A DNA stretch of 64,000 nucleotides from Sphaerisporangium sp. TRM90804 (GTDB taxonomy: Bacteria > Actinomycetota > Actinomycetes > Streptosporangiales > Streptosporangiaceae). The stretch's first letter is position 1, and every line of letters starts with the position of its first letter. Below the pieces are notes generated by a model. It was not told the origin of the DNA, did not search any database, and worked only from the letters and a program-made list of their open reading frames with translations. The DNA lies in contig NZ_JARWAC010000011.1 of NCBI RefSeq assembly GCF_029846175.1, positions 310,001 to 374,000 of the forward strand. Reading direction: 5' to 3'. The position numbers were made by a program, and so were the translations under genes. Shown here piece by piece: positions 16,150 through 25,500 of this stretch.

Positions 16150-16263
16150 GTGGGCGCAGTCCCGCGAAAGAAATCTCGCGGTGGACGTCGAGAACCCGCG
16201 CGCGGTTTCGTCCCTGGAGCGAACACGGCCACAATGGGCCGCGACGCACTGAGGAGATACACG

Positions 16264-16671
16264 ATGGCCAAGTACCTGCTGCTCAAGCACTACCGGGGCG
16301 CGCCGGCGGCGGTCAACGACGTGTCGATGGAGAAGTGGACGCCGGAGGAGGTCTCGGCCCACGTGAAGTACATGCAGGACTTCGCCGACCGGCTTGAGGG
16401 CACCGGCGAGTTCGTCGACGGTCAGGCGCTCTCCCCGGAGGGCACCTTCGTCCGCTACGACGGCGAGGGACGGCCGCCGGTCACCGACGGCCCGTTCGCC
16501 GAGACCAAGGACCTGATCGCCGGCTGGATGGTGATCGACGTCGACTCCTACGAGCGGGCGCTCGAGCTGGCCGGCGAGCTGTCCGCGGCTCCGGGGGCGG
16601 CCGGGGAGCCGATCCACGAGTGGCTCGAGCTGCGCCCGTTCCTGACCGAGCCCCCGACCATCACGGAGTGA
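16264..16671 (+). CDS. YCII-related DGPF-domain protein
   Basis: The 135-aa protein begins with MAKYLLLKHYRG and contains the diagnostic VTDGPFAETKDLIAGWMVID. GAGGAGAT lies about six bases before the ATG. The sigma factor gene starts only three bases after its stop codon. DGPF proteins are the standard genomic partner of ECF42 sigma factors. Their biochemical role is not established, although the YCII fold suggests a small-molecule enzyme or binding role. Confidence 0.93.
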   Translation: MAKYLLLKHYRGAPAAVNDVSMEKWTPEEVSAHVKYMQDFADRLEGTGEFVDGQALSPEGTFVRYDGEGRPPVTDGPFAETKDLIAGWMVIDVDSYERALELAGELSAAPGAAGEPIHEWLELRPFLTEPPTITE

Positions 16672-16674
16672 CGC

Positions 16675-17823
16675 ATGGTGGATGAGGCCGAGCTGCGGAC
16701 CCTCACCCCCACCGTGATCGGCATCCTCGTCCGCCGCGGAGCCGACTTCGCGGCGGCCGAGGACGCCGTGCAGGACGCCCTGGTCGAGGCCGTGCGCGTG
16801 TGGGCGGACGACCCGCCGCGGGACCCCAAGGGCTGGCTGGTCACCGTGGCCTGGCGCAAGTTCCTCGACGCCGCCCGGGCCGACGCCTCCCGGCGGCACC
16901 GCGAGGAGCGCGTCGAGGGCGAGCCCCTGCCCGGGCCGGGCGAGGCGGTGGACGACACCCTCCAGCTGTACTTCCTGTGCGGGCACCCGTCCCTGACACC
17001 GGCGTCGGCCGTCGCGCTCACGTTGCGCGCGGTCGGCGGCCTGACCACGCGTCAGATCGCTCAGGCCTACCTGGTGCCGGAGGCGACCATGGCCCAGCGG
17101 ATCAGCAGGGCCAAGCGGACCGTCGCGGGCGTCCGGTTCAACCAGCCCGGTGACGTCGCCACGGTGCTGCGCGTGCTCTACCTGGTCTTCAACGAGGGCT
17201 ACTCCGGCGACGTCGACCTCGCCGGTGAGGCGATCCGGCTCACCCGCCAGCTCGCGGCCAGGATCGATCATCAGGAGGTCGCGGGCCTGCTCGCGCTCAT
17301 GCTGCTCCACCACGCCCGGCGTCCGGCGCGCACCGGCCCAGGCGGCAGGCTCGTGCCGCTCGCCGAGCAGGACCGAAGCCTGTGGGACACCCGCCTGATC
17401 GCCGAGGGCGTCGACGTGCTCCAGACGGCCCTCGCCCGCGACCGCCTGGGCGAGTTCCAGGCCCAGGCCGCCATCGCCGCGCTCCACGCCGACGCCCGGA
17501 AGGCCGAGGAGACCGACTGGGTGCAGATCGTCGAGTGGTACGACGAACTGGTGCGCCTCACCGGCAGCCCGGTGGCCCGCCTCAACCGGGCCGTCGCGGT
17601 CGGCGAGGCCGACGGCCCGCGGGCCGGCCTGGCCGCCCTGGCGGGGCTCGACCCCGCCCTGCCCCGCTACGTCGCCGTCGAGGCGTACCTGCGCGAGCGT
17701 GACGGTGACCCGGTGACCGCGGCCCGGCTCTACGCCGAAGCCGCCCGAGCGGCGGCCAGCCTCCCCGAATGCGAGCACCTCACAAGACAGGCCGCACGCC
17801 TGAACGGGCGGCTGCGCGGATGA
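16675..17823 (+). CDS. RNA polymerase ECF sigma factor, ECF42-like with TPR-type C-terminal extension
   Basis: The 382-aa protein has sigma region 2 at about 10-75 (ADFAAAEDAVQDALVEAV) and region 4 at about 110-165 (LTTRQIAQAYLVPEATMAQRISRAKR). A long helical C-terminal domain (about 175-382) contains DVATVLRVLYLVFNEGYSGD, LNRAVAVGEADGPRAGLAAL and helical TPR-like pairs, as in group ECF42. No anti-sigma gene is present, which fits the group. Coupling with the preceding DGPF gene (three-base gap) is the usual ECF42 arrangement. Target promoters cannot be told here. Confidence 0.93.
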   Translation: MVDEAELRTLTPTVIGILVRRGADFAAAEDAVQDALVEAVRVWADDPPRDPKGWLVTVAWRKFLDAARADASRRHREERVEGEPLPGPGEAVDDTLQLYFLCGHPSLTPASAVALTLRAVGGLTTRQIAQAYLVPEATMAQRISRAKRTVAGVRFNQPGDVATVLRVLYLVFNEGYSGDVDLAGEAIRLTRQLAARIDHQEVAGLLALMLLHHARRPARTGPGGRLVPLAEQDRSLWDTRLIAEGVDVLQTALARDRLGEFQAQAAIAALHADARKAEETDWVQIVEWYDELVRLTGSPVARLNRAVAVGEADGPRAGLAALAGLDPALPRYVAVEAYLRERDGDPVTAARLYAEAARAAASLPECEHLTRQAARLNGRLRG

Positions 17824-17850
17824 GCACGGGGTCGTGATGACGGGGATCCG

Positions 17851-17948
17851 TGGACGGATGCCGGCGACCCGGTGGCCTACCTGACCCCAGGCGTATGGGA
17901 CGGCCGGAGGCGTGGACCGAGGAGTTGGCCCACACCGGACGGACCGAC
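17851..17948 (+). pseudogene. Decayed fragment of a stand-alone UTRA gene
   Basis: Frame 1 from 17851 reads WTDAGDPVAYLTPG and frame 3 from 17895 continues with MGRPEAWTEELAHTGRTD. Joined, they match WTDRGDSAAYVAPRDKGRPDAWTEELAEAGR, the start of the UTRA gene at 3023, with a frameshift in between. The rest of the domain is missing, and the fragment runs directly into the hairpin at 17953. Confidence 0.7.
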
Positions 17949-17952
17949 ATGG

Positions 17953-17986
17953 CGAAGCCCCTGGCGTTGATCGCCAGGGGCCTTCG
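17953..17986 (+). terminator. Rho-independent-type terminator
   Basis: A 10-bp core stem, GCCCCTGGCG / CGCCAGGGGC, with a 5-nt loop extends through one bulge to 14-15 bp and is followed by GTTT. It terminates the ECF42 transcript (or did so for the lost UTRA gene) before the convergent gene at 18053. Confidence 0.8.
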
Positions 17987-18052
17987 GTTTCTGCCCGGCT
18001 CAGGGGCCGCTACAGCCCGGGGCGCTGGTGTGGTGCGTTTCTGTGGGTGTGG

Positions 18053-19501
18053 TCATGGCTGGGGCATCGGGAGGCAGGGTGGGGTCTGGAAGGTGACGCC
18101 GTCCAGGAAGTTGCCGGCTGTCGGGGTGCCGCCTGCGGCTGAGACGGACTCGAAGGCGAAGCGGGTGGTGGTCTGGCCGGGCGGGACGATGTAGACCCCG
18201 GTGTAGTGGCCCCAGGCGGTGTTGCCGTCGGTGAGGTCGGGGGTAGTGGTTCCGGTGGGGGTCTGCGCCGTGGTCGCTCCGGGGGCGCCGATGAGTACGC
18301 GCATCACGTCGGTGCCCAGGCGGCCTCGGTGGTACAGCGACCAGGTCATCGGGGTGCCCGGGACGGTGGGCAGGTCCTGGTAGAGGGTGGAGACCTGGTT
18401 GGCGTTGAGTTCGGCGAACTGCCCGCCGTCGGCCGCCGGGATGCCCATGCCGGTGCCGTTCCAGAGCTCCAGCTTGCGGTCGGTGGCGGTGGTGTGCCAG
18501 CCGATGGCCGGGTTGGTTGAGGCGTCGGGCAGGTTGTAGTCGACCGTGGCGACCGGCGGGGCCTCGAAGCTGCCGTTGGTCAGGCTGACCGGGGTGTAGG
18601 GGCAGGTGACGGCCACGGTGACCGTGGCGGTGCTGGTTCCGCAGGCGGTGGTGACGGTGTAGGTGAAGGTGTCGGTGCCGCTGAGTCCCGCGGACGGTGT
18701 GTAGATCACCTGGTTGCCGGAGATCCGCACGGTGCCGTTGCGAGGCTGGGTGACGCCGCTGACCGTGGGCGCCGTGCCGGTGTCGTTGGCCAGCACGGGC
18801 ACGGTGACGGCGGTGTCCTGCCTGGTGGTGGCGGTGTCGTTGACGGCGGTGGTGGGCGAGATGGACTGCCCGGCGACGATCTGGATCGGCGGGGCGGCCG
18901 TGTTGTTCCCGAGCTGGCCCGGAGCCGCGATGACGCTGCTGATGCCGGTCGGCCTGATGGTCATGCTTCGCCCGATGGTGCCCTGCTTGACGCGGAAGGT
19001 GATGACCTTCGGGGCGGGGTCGGTCTTGGTGCCCGACGAGGGGATCGTCAGGGTGGTGCCGCCGATGCCGCCGGCTCCGGACTCGCTGACGACGTCGGCG
19101 TTGGCCAGCAGTGACGAGACGTCCCAGGTGGTGGTGTAACGGGAGACCAGCAGCGGCCACTTGGCCGTGCGGTGCGCCATCGTGAGGGTGAAGGTGCCGC
19201 CCGGTGCGATCTGCCCGCCCCACAGGGACGGGGAGGTGTCGACCGAGATCGCCCCGTTGCCCAGCTGCATGCCGAACGCGTTCTTCCAGTAGTAGATGAC
19301 AGGGTAGGTCGCCTGCCCCGGCCGGACACAGGGCGTGTTGGCGGGTCGCGCGCCGGCCTGCCGCACGGCCGCCTGCGCGGACGTATCCGCGGCCTGGGCG
19401 GACGTACCCGCCGCCGCCTGCGTGCCCGATGCGGCCAGCAGCGCCGACAGGGCGCAGGTCAGCGCGGTGAGGGCGGATCTAGAACGTTGCGAAATCAACA
19501 C
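18053..19501 (-). CDS. Secreted protein with Ig-like (tandem cadherin-type) domain and C-terminal jelly-roll-like domain
   Basis: The protein is 482 aa from the GTG at 19501 behind GGAGTGGGAG. A signal peptide ([17 protein letters not shown]) is followed by an Ala/Gln-rich stretch. An N-terminal beta-rich region (about 60-210) of unknown type comes next. A bacterial Ig-like domain (about 220-305) follows, with [22 protein letters not shown] and [22 protein letters not shown]. The final domain starts [20 protein letters not shown] and resembles a carbohydrate- or collagen-binding-type galactose-binding fold. No catalytic motif is recognised. The middle domain type is common in surface and adhesion proteins. 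Confidence 0.8.
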   Translation of the reverse strand: MLISQRSRSALTALTCALSALLAASGTQAAAGTSAQAADTSAQAAVRQAGARPANTPCVRPGQATYPVIYYWKNAFGMQLGNGAISVDTSPSLWGGQIAPGGTFTLTMAHRTAKWPLLVSRYTTTWDVSSLLANADVVSESGAGGIGGTTLTIPSSGTKTDPAPKVITFRVKQGTIGRSMTIRPTGISSVIAAPGQLGNNTAAPPIQIVAGQSISPTTAVNDTATTRQDTAVTVPVLANDTGTAPTVSGVTQPRNGTVRISGNQVIYTPSAGLSGTDTFTYTVTTACGTSTATVTVAVTCPYTPVSLTNGSFEAPPVATVDYNLPDASTNPAIGWHTTATDRKLELWNGTGMGIPAADGGQFAELNANQVSTLYQDLPTVPGTPMTWSLYHRGRLGTDVMRVLIGAPGATTAQTPTGTTTPDLTDGNTAWGHYTGVYIVPPGQTTTRFAFESVSAAGGTPTAGNFLDGVTFQTPPCLPMPQP

Positions 19502-19779
19502 TGAACTCCCACTCCGGGTGGCCTCGTAGATCAACTCCACGACGCTACTGCGTGTGATCGATCAACGTCGCAACGTGTCGGCTCGGGTGGTCATCGTGTC
19601 GCGGACGCGGGCGGGCTCCGGTAGGGCGGCCTCACGTACGTGGCGTCTCCGCACACGGTGAGGCGTCCGGGGCGACGAGGAGCCGCACACTCCCCAGACG
19701 TCGTTCCCGCTCGATCGGTTCGCCGGCCCTCGGCGGGGTCAGCCGGCTTCGGCCGGCGGTCCCGAGGGCGGGCCCTGCC

Positions 19780-20343
19780 TCACCGGACGATCCGGTAGGT
19801 CAGGTGGGTGGCGTCGGGGGTGGTGACGGTGGTCAGCGGGTCGAGCTTGAGGGCCGTGCCGAGCTGGTCGAACAGTGAGGTCCCGGACGTCAGCACGATC
19901 GGCGCGACGTGCAGCCGCAGCTCGTCGACGAGACCGGCCCCCAGCGCCTGCTGGATGACGCCGGCCCCGCCCATGATGTGGACCCGCTTGTCGCCGGCGG
20001 CCTCGGCCGCCCGGGCGACCGCTTCCTCGATGCCGCCGGTGACGAAGGTGAAGGTGGTGTCGCCCTTCACCACGGGCTCGTGCGCCCGGTGGGTGACCAC
20101 GAACACCGGCTTGTGGAAGAAGCCGTCCTCGCCCCAGCCGCCGGTGTCGTCGTACACCTTCCGGCTGGTGATCACGGCGCCGGTCGCGGCGAAGGTGGCG
20201 GCGAGCAGCTTCTGCCCTTCCTCGTGGCCGAGCCAGGCGTGCAGGATCTCGCCGTCGTCGCCGAGGCCGGGCCGCTCGTCCACGCCCGGGCCGGTGATGT
20301 AGCCGTCCACGGACATCGATATGTCGGCTTCGATGAGGGCCAT
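19780..20343 (-). CDS. Dihydrofolate reductase-family protein (RibD C-terminal domain)
   Basis: The 187-aa protein begins with ADISMSVDGYITGPG, typical of RibD_C/DHFR-like reductases, and contains the NADPH-binding segments GAVITSRKVYDDTGGW and KRVHIMGGAGVIQQALGAGLVDEL. The ATG at 20343 has AAGGAAGGA upstream; the open frame extends further but is not conserved-looking. Proteins of this kind occur outside riboflavin synthesis, and there is no rib gene near. It is probably an NADPH-dependent reductase of unknown substrate. Confidence 0.87.
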   Translation of the reverse strand: MALIEADISMSVDGYITGPGVDERPGLGDDGEILHAWLGHEEGQKLLAATFAATGAVITSRKVYDDTGGWGEDGFFHKPVFVVTHRAHEPVVKGDTTFTFVTGGIEEAVARAAEAAGDKRVHIMGGAGVIQQALGAGLVDELRLHVAPIVLTSGTSLFDQLGTALKLDPLTTVTTPDATHLTYRIVR

Positions 20344-20566
20344 GAGGGCCGTCCTTCCTTGTGGCCGGCGATGAGGCTCGGACGGGCAGCGGGGGCTGCG
20401 GGGGGCCGAACCCATCGGTCCGCACGGGATCTTCTCGTTGCCATCGTGCCGGGCCGGACGGCGCCGGGCGGTCGAACGGCGGGGATGACTCTTCGATCAG
20501 CGGGTCCTTAGGGGGAGGGATCGTCTTGATCGGCGGATCCCGTCCTCGGGGAGAGGATCGTCACGT

Positions 20567-20613
20567 AAGCAACTCATGTTGACTATCTCCGAGTTAGTCA
20601 ACTAATGTTGCTT
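20567..20613 (+). promoter_or_regulatory. Promoter with two CAACTnATGTTG boxes and an overall dyad
   Basis: TTGACT (20579-20584), an 18-bp spacer and TAATGT (20603-20608) form a good promoter, with the ATG of the next gene eight bases after the -10. That predicts a leaderless transcript. Two copies of CAACTnATGTTG (20570-20581 and 20599-20610, 29 bp apart) overlap the -35 and -10 respectively. The whole block is a dyad, AAGCAAC-GTTGACTA / TAGTCAAC-GTTGCTT. The HTH protein encoded next is the natural candidate to bind here. Confidence 0.75.
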
Positions 20614-20615
20614 GC

Positions 20616-20852
20616 ATGCCCGCGAGTGACATCCCCGTCCCCCAGGACCCCGCCGACGCCCTCGCGGCCGTGGTGGCGTTGCGGCGCCTGGCCGACCACC
20701 TGGAGGACGCCGCCGTCGAGCAGGCGATGCGCGCCGGCTGGGCCTGGCCGCAGGTCGCCGAGGCGCTCGGTGTGACCCGTCAGGCGGTGCACGGGAAGCA
20801 TGCCAAGCGGCTCATCGCCGCCGGCGTCAAGCTGAGGAGACGCTCACCGTGA
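20616..20852 (+). CDS. Small helix-turn-helix protein
   Basis: The 78-aa protein has an amphipathic helix (DALAAVVALRRLADHLEDAAVEQAM) and an HTH, WPQVAEALGVTRQAVHGKHAKRL (about residues 46-68), of the kind found in small Clp-N-associated regulators. No other domain is present. Its stop overlaps the start of the Clp-N gene by four bases, so the two are co-translated. The paired operator in its own promoter suggests autoregulation. Confidence 0.82.
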   Translation: MPASDIPVPQDPADALAAVVALRRLADHLEDAAVEQAMRAGWAWPQVAEALGVTRQAVHGKHAKRLIAAGVKLRRRSP

Positions 20853-21328
20853 ACGCGTTCGACAGGTATCTCCACACGGTCATCACGGAGGGGGCGGTCG
20901 AGGCGCGGCGGCAGGGGTCCGCCACGGTCGAGGCGCAGCACCTCCTGCTGGCCGTCGCGGCCCAGGAGGGCACCGCGCCGCAGCGGGTCCTGGCCTCGGC
21001 CGGCCTCGACCACCCGGCGATCGTGGCCGCTCTCGACCGGGAGTTCCACCACAGCCTCGCGGCGGTCGGGGTGTCCCGCGGCTCGTTCGGCCTCTCTCGC
21101 ACGGGCGGAACGTCCAAGCCGCCGGCCCTCGGCGCCACCGCCAGGCTGTCCCTTGAGCGGGCCTTCGGCGCGGCCTCCCGCAAGAAGGATCTGCGGCCGG
21201 CGCACGTACTGCTCGGAATCCTGCGGGGCGAGGTCGGCACGGTGGCACGCGCCCTGGCCCTGGCCGGCGTCGACCGCACCGACCTGCTGGCCCGCGTCCA
21301 AGGCGCCGTCACCGACGGCCCCGAGTGA
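20849..21328 (+). CDS. Clp N-terminal domain protein
   Basis: The 159-aa protein starts at a GTG that overlaps the HTH gene. It has two Clp-N repeats (FDRYLHTVITEGAVEARRQGSATVEAQHLLLAVAAQEG and ARLSLERAFGAASRKKDLRPAHVLLGILRGEVG) and no AAA+ module, so it is not a ClpC/ClpA ATPase. In actinomycetes such Clp-N-only proteins are found paired with small HTH proteins. A role as adaptor, substrate sensor or ligand-binding partner of the HTH protein is plausible but unproven. Confidence 0.88.
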   Translation: MNAFDRYLHTVITEGAVEARRQGSATVEAQHLLLAVAAQEGTAPQRVLASAGLDHPAIVAALDREFHHSLAAVGVSRGSFGLSRTGGTSKPPALGATARLSLERAFGAASRKKDLRPAHVLLGILRGEVGTVARALALAGVDRTDLLARVQGAVTDGPE

Positions 21329-21417
21329 CAGGCGGGCGCTCTCTTCACCGCTCCACGGGACGCCGCTCCGCGCTCGCGCACCTCTCTCCAGCCACCCCCA
21401 ACCATGACGGGACCGCC

Positions 21418-22458
21418 ATGACGACCTCCGACGCCTCCGCGACCGACCGCGACCGAGGCCATGCCGGCATCCAGCGCGCGCTCGACCGGGCCGTGGCCGA
21501 CGGCGGCGGCCCCGGCGTGGTCGCCGAACTCAGGGACGCCGATACGCCACCGTGGTTCGGCGCCGCGGGGGTGGCCGACCTGACGACCGGCCGCGGGCGC
21601 GGCCCGGGCGAGCACTTCCGCATCGGAAGCCTCACCAAGGCGTTCACCGGCACGGTGGTCCTGCAACTGGCGGCCGAGGCCGGGCTGACCCTGGACGACA
21701 CGGTCGCCAAGTGGCTGCCGGGCGTGGTGGAGCAGTACATCCCCGGCGCGGACGGCGCCGAGATCTCCGTCAGACGGCTGCTCAACCACACCAGCGGCCT
21801 CCCGGACGCCCTGCCCGGCGAGGAGCCCCCACCCGCCGAGGAACCCGGCGCGCGCTTCATCTACTCCAAGATCAACTACACCCTCGCCGGGATGATCGTC
21901 GAGGGGGTGACGGGCTCGACGCTCGCCGACGAGATCGACCGCCGCATCGCCCGCCCGCTGCGTCTGACGGGCACCTACCTCCCGGCCGCCGAGACGACGA
22001 TCCGCGACCCGCACCCCCGCCACTACTCCAGGCTGGGCGAGACCGGCCCCGAAGCGGAGATCCACGACGTGACCGAGATGGACGTGAGCTGGGCCTGGGC
22101 CGCCGGCGGGATGGTCTCCACGACCTCCGACCTGCACCGCTTCCTGAGCGCCCTGCTGCGCGGCCGCCTCCTGCCGCCCGCCGAGCAGAAGGAGATGTTC
22201 ACCACCGTCTCGACGGAGGGCGCCGACTGGGTCCCCGACACCGCGTACGGCCTCGGCGTCTACTCCCAGCGGCTCCCGTGCGGCGTCACGCTCTGGGGCG
22301 GCGGCGGCTCCATCCCCGGCTCGACGTCCTACGCGATGGGCGACCGCCAGGGCGCCCATCTGCTGGTGAGCAACCTGAACGGCGACTGGAACGACTACCT
22401 GGAGACCTTCACCGACCTCTTCGAGACGTGCTTTCGCCCGGCGCCCCCCCGATCGTGA
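21418..22458 (+). CDS. Beta-lactamase/DD-peptidase-family serine hydrolase
   Basis: The 346-aa protein has the penicillin-binding fold. GSLTKAFTG (residues 70-78) supplies the SxxK nucleophile. FIYSKINYTLAG occupies the YxN position but reads YSK, and WGGGGSIPGS stands where HxG/KTG would be. There is no signal peptide or lipobox, so it is probably cytoplasmic. That argues for an esterase or amidase rather than a cell-wall DD-peptidase. The start at 21418 gives the first family-like residues. The gene is monocistronic between the Clp-N gene and the large unknown operon. Confidence 0.83.
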   Translation: MTTSDASATDRDRGHAGIQRALDRAVADGGGPGVVAELRDADTPPWFGAAGVADLTTGRGRGPGEHFRIGSLTKAFTGTVVLQLAAEAGLTLDDTVAKWLPGVVEQYIPGADGAEISVRRLLNHTSGLPDALPGEEPPPAEEPGARFIYSKINYTLAGMIVEGVTGSTLADEIDRRIARPLRLTGTYLPAAETTIRDPHPRHYSRLGETGPEAEIHDVTEMDVSWAWAAGGMVSTTSDLHRFLSALLRGRLLPPAEQKEMFTTVSTEGADWVPDTAYGLGVYSQRLPCGVTLWGGGGSIPGSTSYAMGDRQGAHLLVSNLNGDWNDYLETFTDLFETCFRPAPPRS

Positions 22459-22550
22459 CGGTGAGCCACCGACAGTGTCGTCCGGGCACTGGGCACCCCG
22501 CCGGAGCGGTGTTAATTTGGGGATTTTCCTGACGGACTCGGGAGGCAGGC

Positions 22551-25500
22551 ATGCCCGACCACAACTCGCCGCGTCCGCCGGGGAACCACGACGACGCGCT
22601 GCCCGCCCTTCAGATCACCCGGCATTTCGACTTCGGGCAGTTCGTCTTCCTGCACTCGGAGTTCGAGGACGCGCGGGAAGAGCCGCAGCAGGTCGTGATC
22701 GACCCCACCGGCGGCAAGTACGCGGCCTACCACGAGTGGCTGGTCAAGGTGGGAAAGATCGAGCTGGCCAAGGTGGGTCCCCGGCCGCCGGAGCAGGTCC
22801 CGCATGAGCTGCGCGATCCCCTGGGCGGGCTGTCGCTGGACCGGCTCGTCGAGGGGCGCGAGCCTACCGCCTGGGCGCCGACCGAGCTCGTGATCGATTC
22901 GGCTCATCTCAAGGAGGTCGTGAGCACGAAGCAGGTCCCCTTCGAGGACAAGACGATCGTGCTGGAGCTCGACGAGCAGGCGGTGGCCTCCCTGAGCGCG
23001 GGCCGCAAGACCCTGGTCATGGCCGGGCCTCATGACGGCGGCACCCAGCCGTTCCTGGTGGAGCTGGCCGTCGACGTGCCGCTGGTGCAGCTGAGCGAGC
23101 CGAGCGTCGACAGGCTGCTCGCCGACGGCCGGGTCGACCAGGGCGCCGTCGTCCACGACGTCGAGCTGCACGAGAGCGTGACGCGAGCCCTGCTGGACGG
23201 CCGGCCGGCCGTCGCGTGGACGAAGGGGAGACAGGCCAGGCTCCTGCGGCTTGAGCCGCCGAGCAGGGGCGAGCGGGTGACGGCCGCCGAGGTCGTGGTG
23301 GACGACATGGCGGGCTTCCTGACCCGGCCCCTGGTGCCCGGCACCGATGGGCGTCCCGTCTCCGTCACCCTGTCGAGCGCGCACGTGAGCGCCCTTCGCC
23401 TGGACGGCACCGCCACCGTCACCGTCGGGGACGACCAGGTCACGCTGGTCGACGGGCGCCGGGAGGCCGCCGCGGCGCTCGACGGGCGGCGCCTGGCCAA
23501 CCGTGCGCTGGCCGATCGGATCCATCTGAAGGACCCGGCACCCGTCCAGGTCCTGGCGGACGGCGTGGCCAAGTGGACGAAGATCAGCGGGGCGCCCCCC
23601 GCGCCGGCCAATCCGATCGGGCTGCCCGTCGCGGTGTTCCTGCCCTGGCGGCAGACGTGGGCGCTGACCGGTTTCAGCCAGGGCGACCTGCGCAGCAGCC
23701 TGGCGCTGGCACCGCAGGAGGAGATGACCATCGAGGTGTCGAGCTGGGAGCGGCGGCTGCGCACCCTCGACCAGTCGTCCCAGACCGACGTCGAGCAGTC
23801 CTTCGAAAGCGTCCAGACCCAGCGCGACACCGACGACGTCTTCTCCGAGCTGACCAACCGGCACGACTTCGCGTGGCAGCTCGAAGGCTCGGTGGACGCC
23901 ACCTACAGCACCGGGAACGGGTCGATCACCGTGGGGGCCGGTGGGCAGGTGAGCGACACCAGCCATCTCCAGTCGATCGCCCGGGTCACCCAGCAGCGTG
24001 TCAAGGAGTCGACCCAGAAGTCCGCCGCCCGGGTCAGGGCGATCCGGACGACGCGCATCACCGACGCCGTCGAGACCGGCGAGCAGACCCGGGTCACCCG
24101 CAAGATCAAGAACGCCAACTTCTCCCGCACGCTCACCCTGGACTTCTTCGAGACCCTGGCCCACTACAGGGTCACGCTCGCCCCCCGGCCCGAGCGGATG
24201 ATGCTCGTCGCGCTGCTGCCCAACCCGCTGGCCACCAAGGAGTTCACCCGCGAGCTGGTGCGCCGGCACGAGTCGACGCTCCAGCGGGCGCTGCTCGACG
24301 GCTCCCTCAGCGAGGGGTTCGCCGCCTGCCGTAAGACCCGCGCCTACGAGAAGGCCAAGGAGATCATCTCTGATCTCGCCGCTCTTGGCGGCCAGGTCGA
24401 CAGCGCCGCCGACGGCCTCGGCAAGGGGAAGCGGGGCTCGGGCGTTCCCGTGCCCACCGCGCAGGAGAAGGCCGTGGTGGAGCTCCTCACGCACATCGCC
24501 GCCGCCTACAAGAAGTTCGAAGGCGCGACCCCGGACGCCGCGCTCAAGAGGATTCCCCCGGGTCAGACCATCCAGGACGAGGAGCGTGCGGACGCCCAGC
24601 ACTGGCTGTTCCTGCGGCTGGCCGGCAAGTACCTGCCCAGCGTGGTCGCGGGACTCGCGGGCCTCCCGAAGGTGCCGGCGATCACCGACGCCGAACCGCT
24701 CGTGGCCGTCATTCCCGCGCCCGGTTCGGCCACCACGCTCGAATCGCTCAACGACAAGTCCGACTGGGACAAGGAGCAGGCCGGCCTCGGCGTCAAGATC
24801 GGCGACCATGTCGGACGGGTCGACTGGAACTGGTCCAGCGGGCGGGCAAGGGAAGAGGGCCTCTACACCGCCGGTGACGGCGGGATCTCCGGCCTGCTCG
24901 GACGGCTGCAGCAGTCCTACGGCGCCTACCTGGCCAAGCGTTCCCAAGGCGACATGGAGGCCGAGAAGGAGGTCGTGATTGCCCAGGCGAACGCCCAGCA
25001 GGATCGGCTGAGCACCGCCGACCAGCTCGCGATGGCCTTCCCCCTGGACGAGCTGGCCGCCGCGCGGGAACGCGAAGAGGCGCTGCTCAGCCATCTCAAC
25101 GAGCACCCCGACCACTACAGCTTCGCGCTGTTCCAGGGGCTCTCGCCGGCCGAGCAGGCCCGTCACATCGAGGCCGGCTCCAAGGGGGCGCTCAAGGTCG
25201 GCATGTTCGAGCCCCGGGTGATCGCCGTCAACGGCCCCCACCTGGCGGTGCCGCTGGCGCCGCAGCCGGCCGGTGAGTTGCGCGACTTCGTCGAGGTGCT
25301 GCGCACCGGCTTCCGGGACGCCTTCGGCGGCACCGCCGACACCCCGGACGAGCTGGTCTTCCCCACCCCGGGCCTGACCATCAGCACCCGGCTGGGTGAG
25401 CGCACCACCGCCGAGGACTACGTCGAGCGTTCGCGGGCCGCCGAACTGCGCCGCCTGGTCGCCGAGGCCCGCGCGGCCGAGCTGGAGGCCGACCGGCGCA

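Noticed and set aside
14875-17778. Very long open frame on the minus strand opposite the pentapeptide, DGPF and sigma genes
   Set aside because: It mirrors the third-position GC bias of real plus-strand genes. The translation is Gly/Arg/His/Val-biased without any domain, and the plus-strand genes have clear families.
17850-18194. A 114-aa plus-strand protein after the ECF42 gene
   Set aside because: It begins in the shifted UTRA remnant, runs through a terminator hairpin and then antisense to the secreted Ig-like gene.
22512-25241. Long minus-strand open frame opposite the 1012-aa gene
   Set aside because: Low-complexity composition typical of antisense frames in high-GC DNA. The plus strand has a ribosome-binding site and coupled downstream genes.
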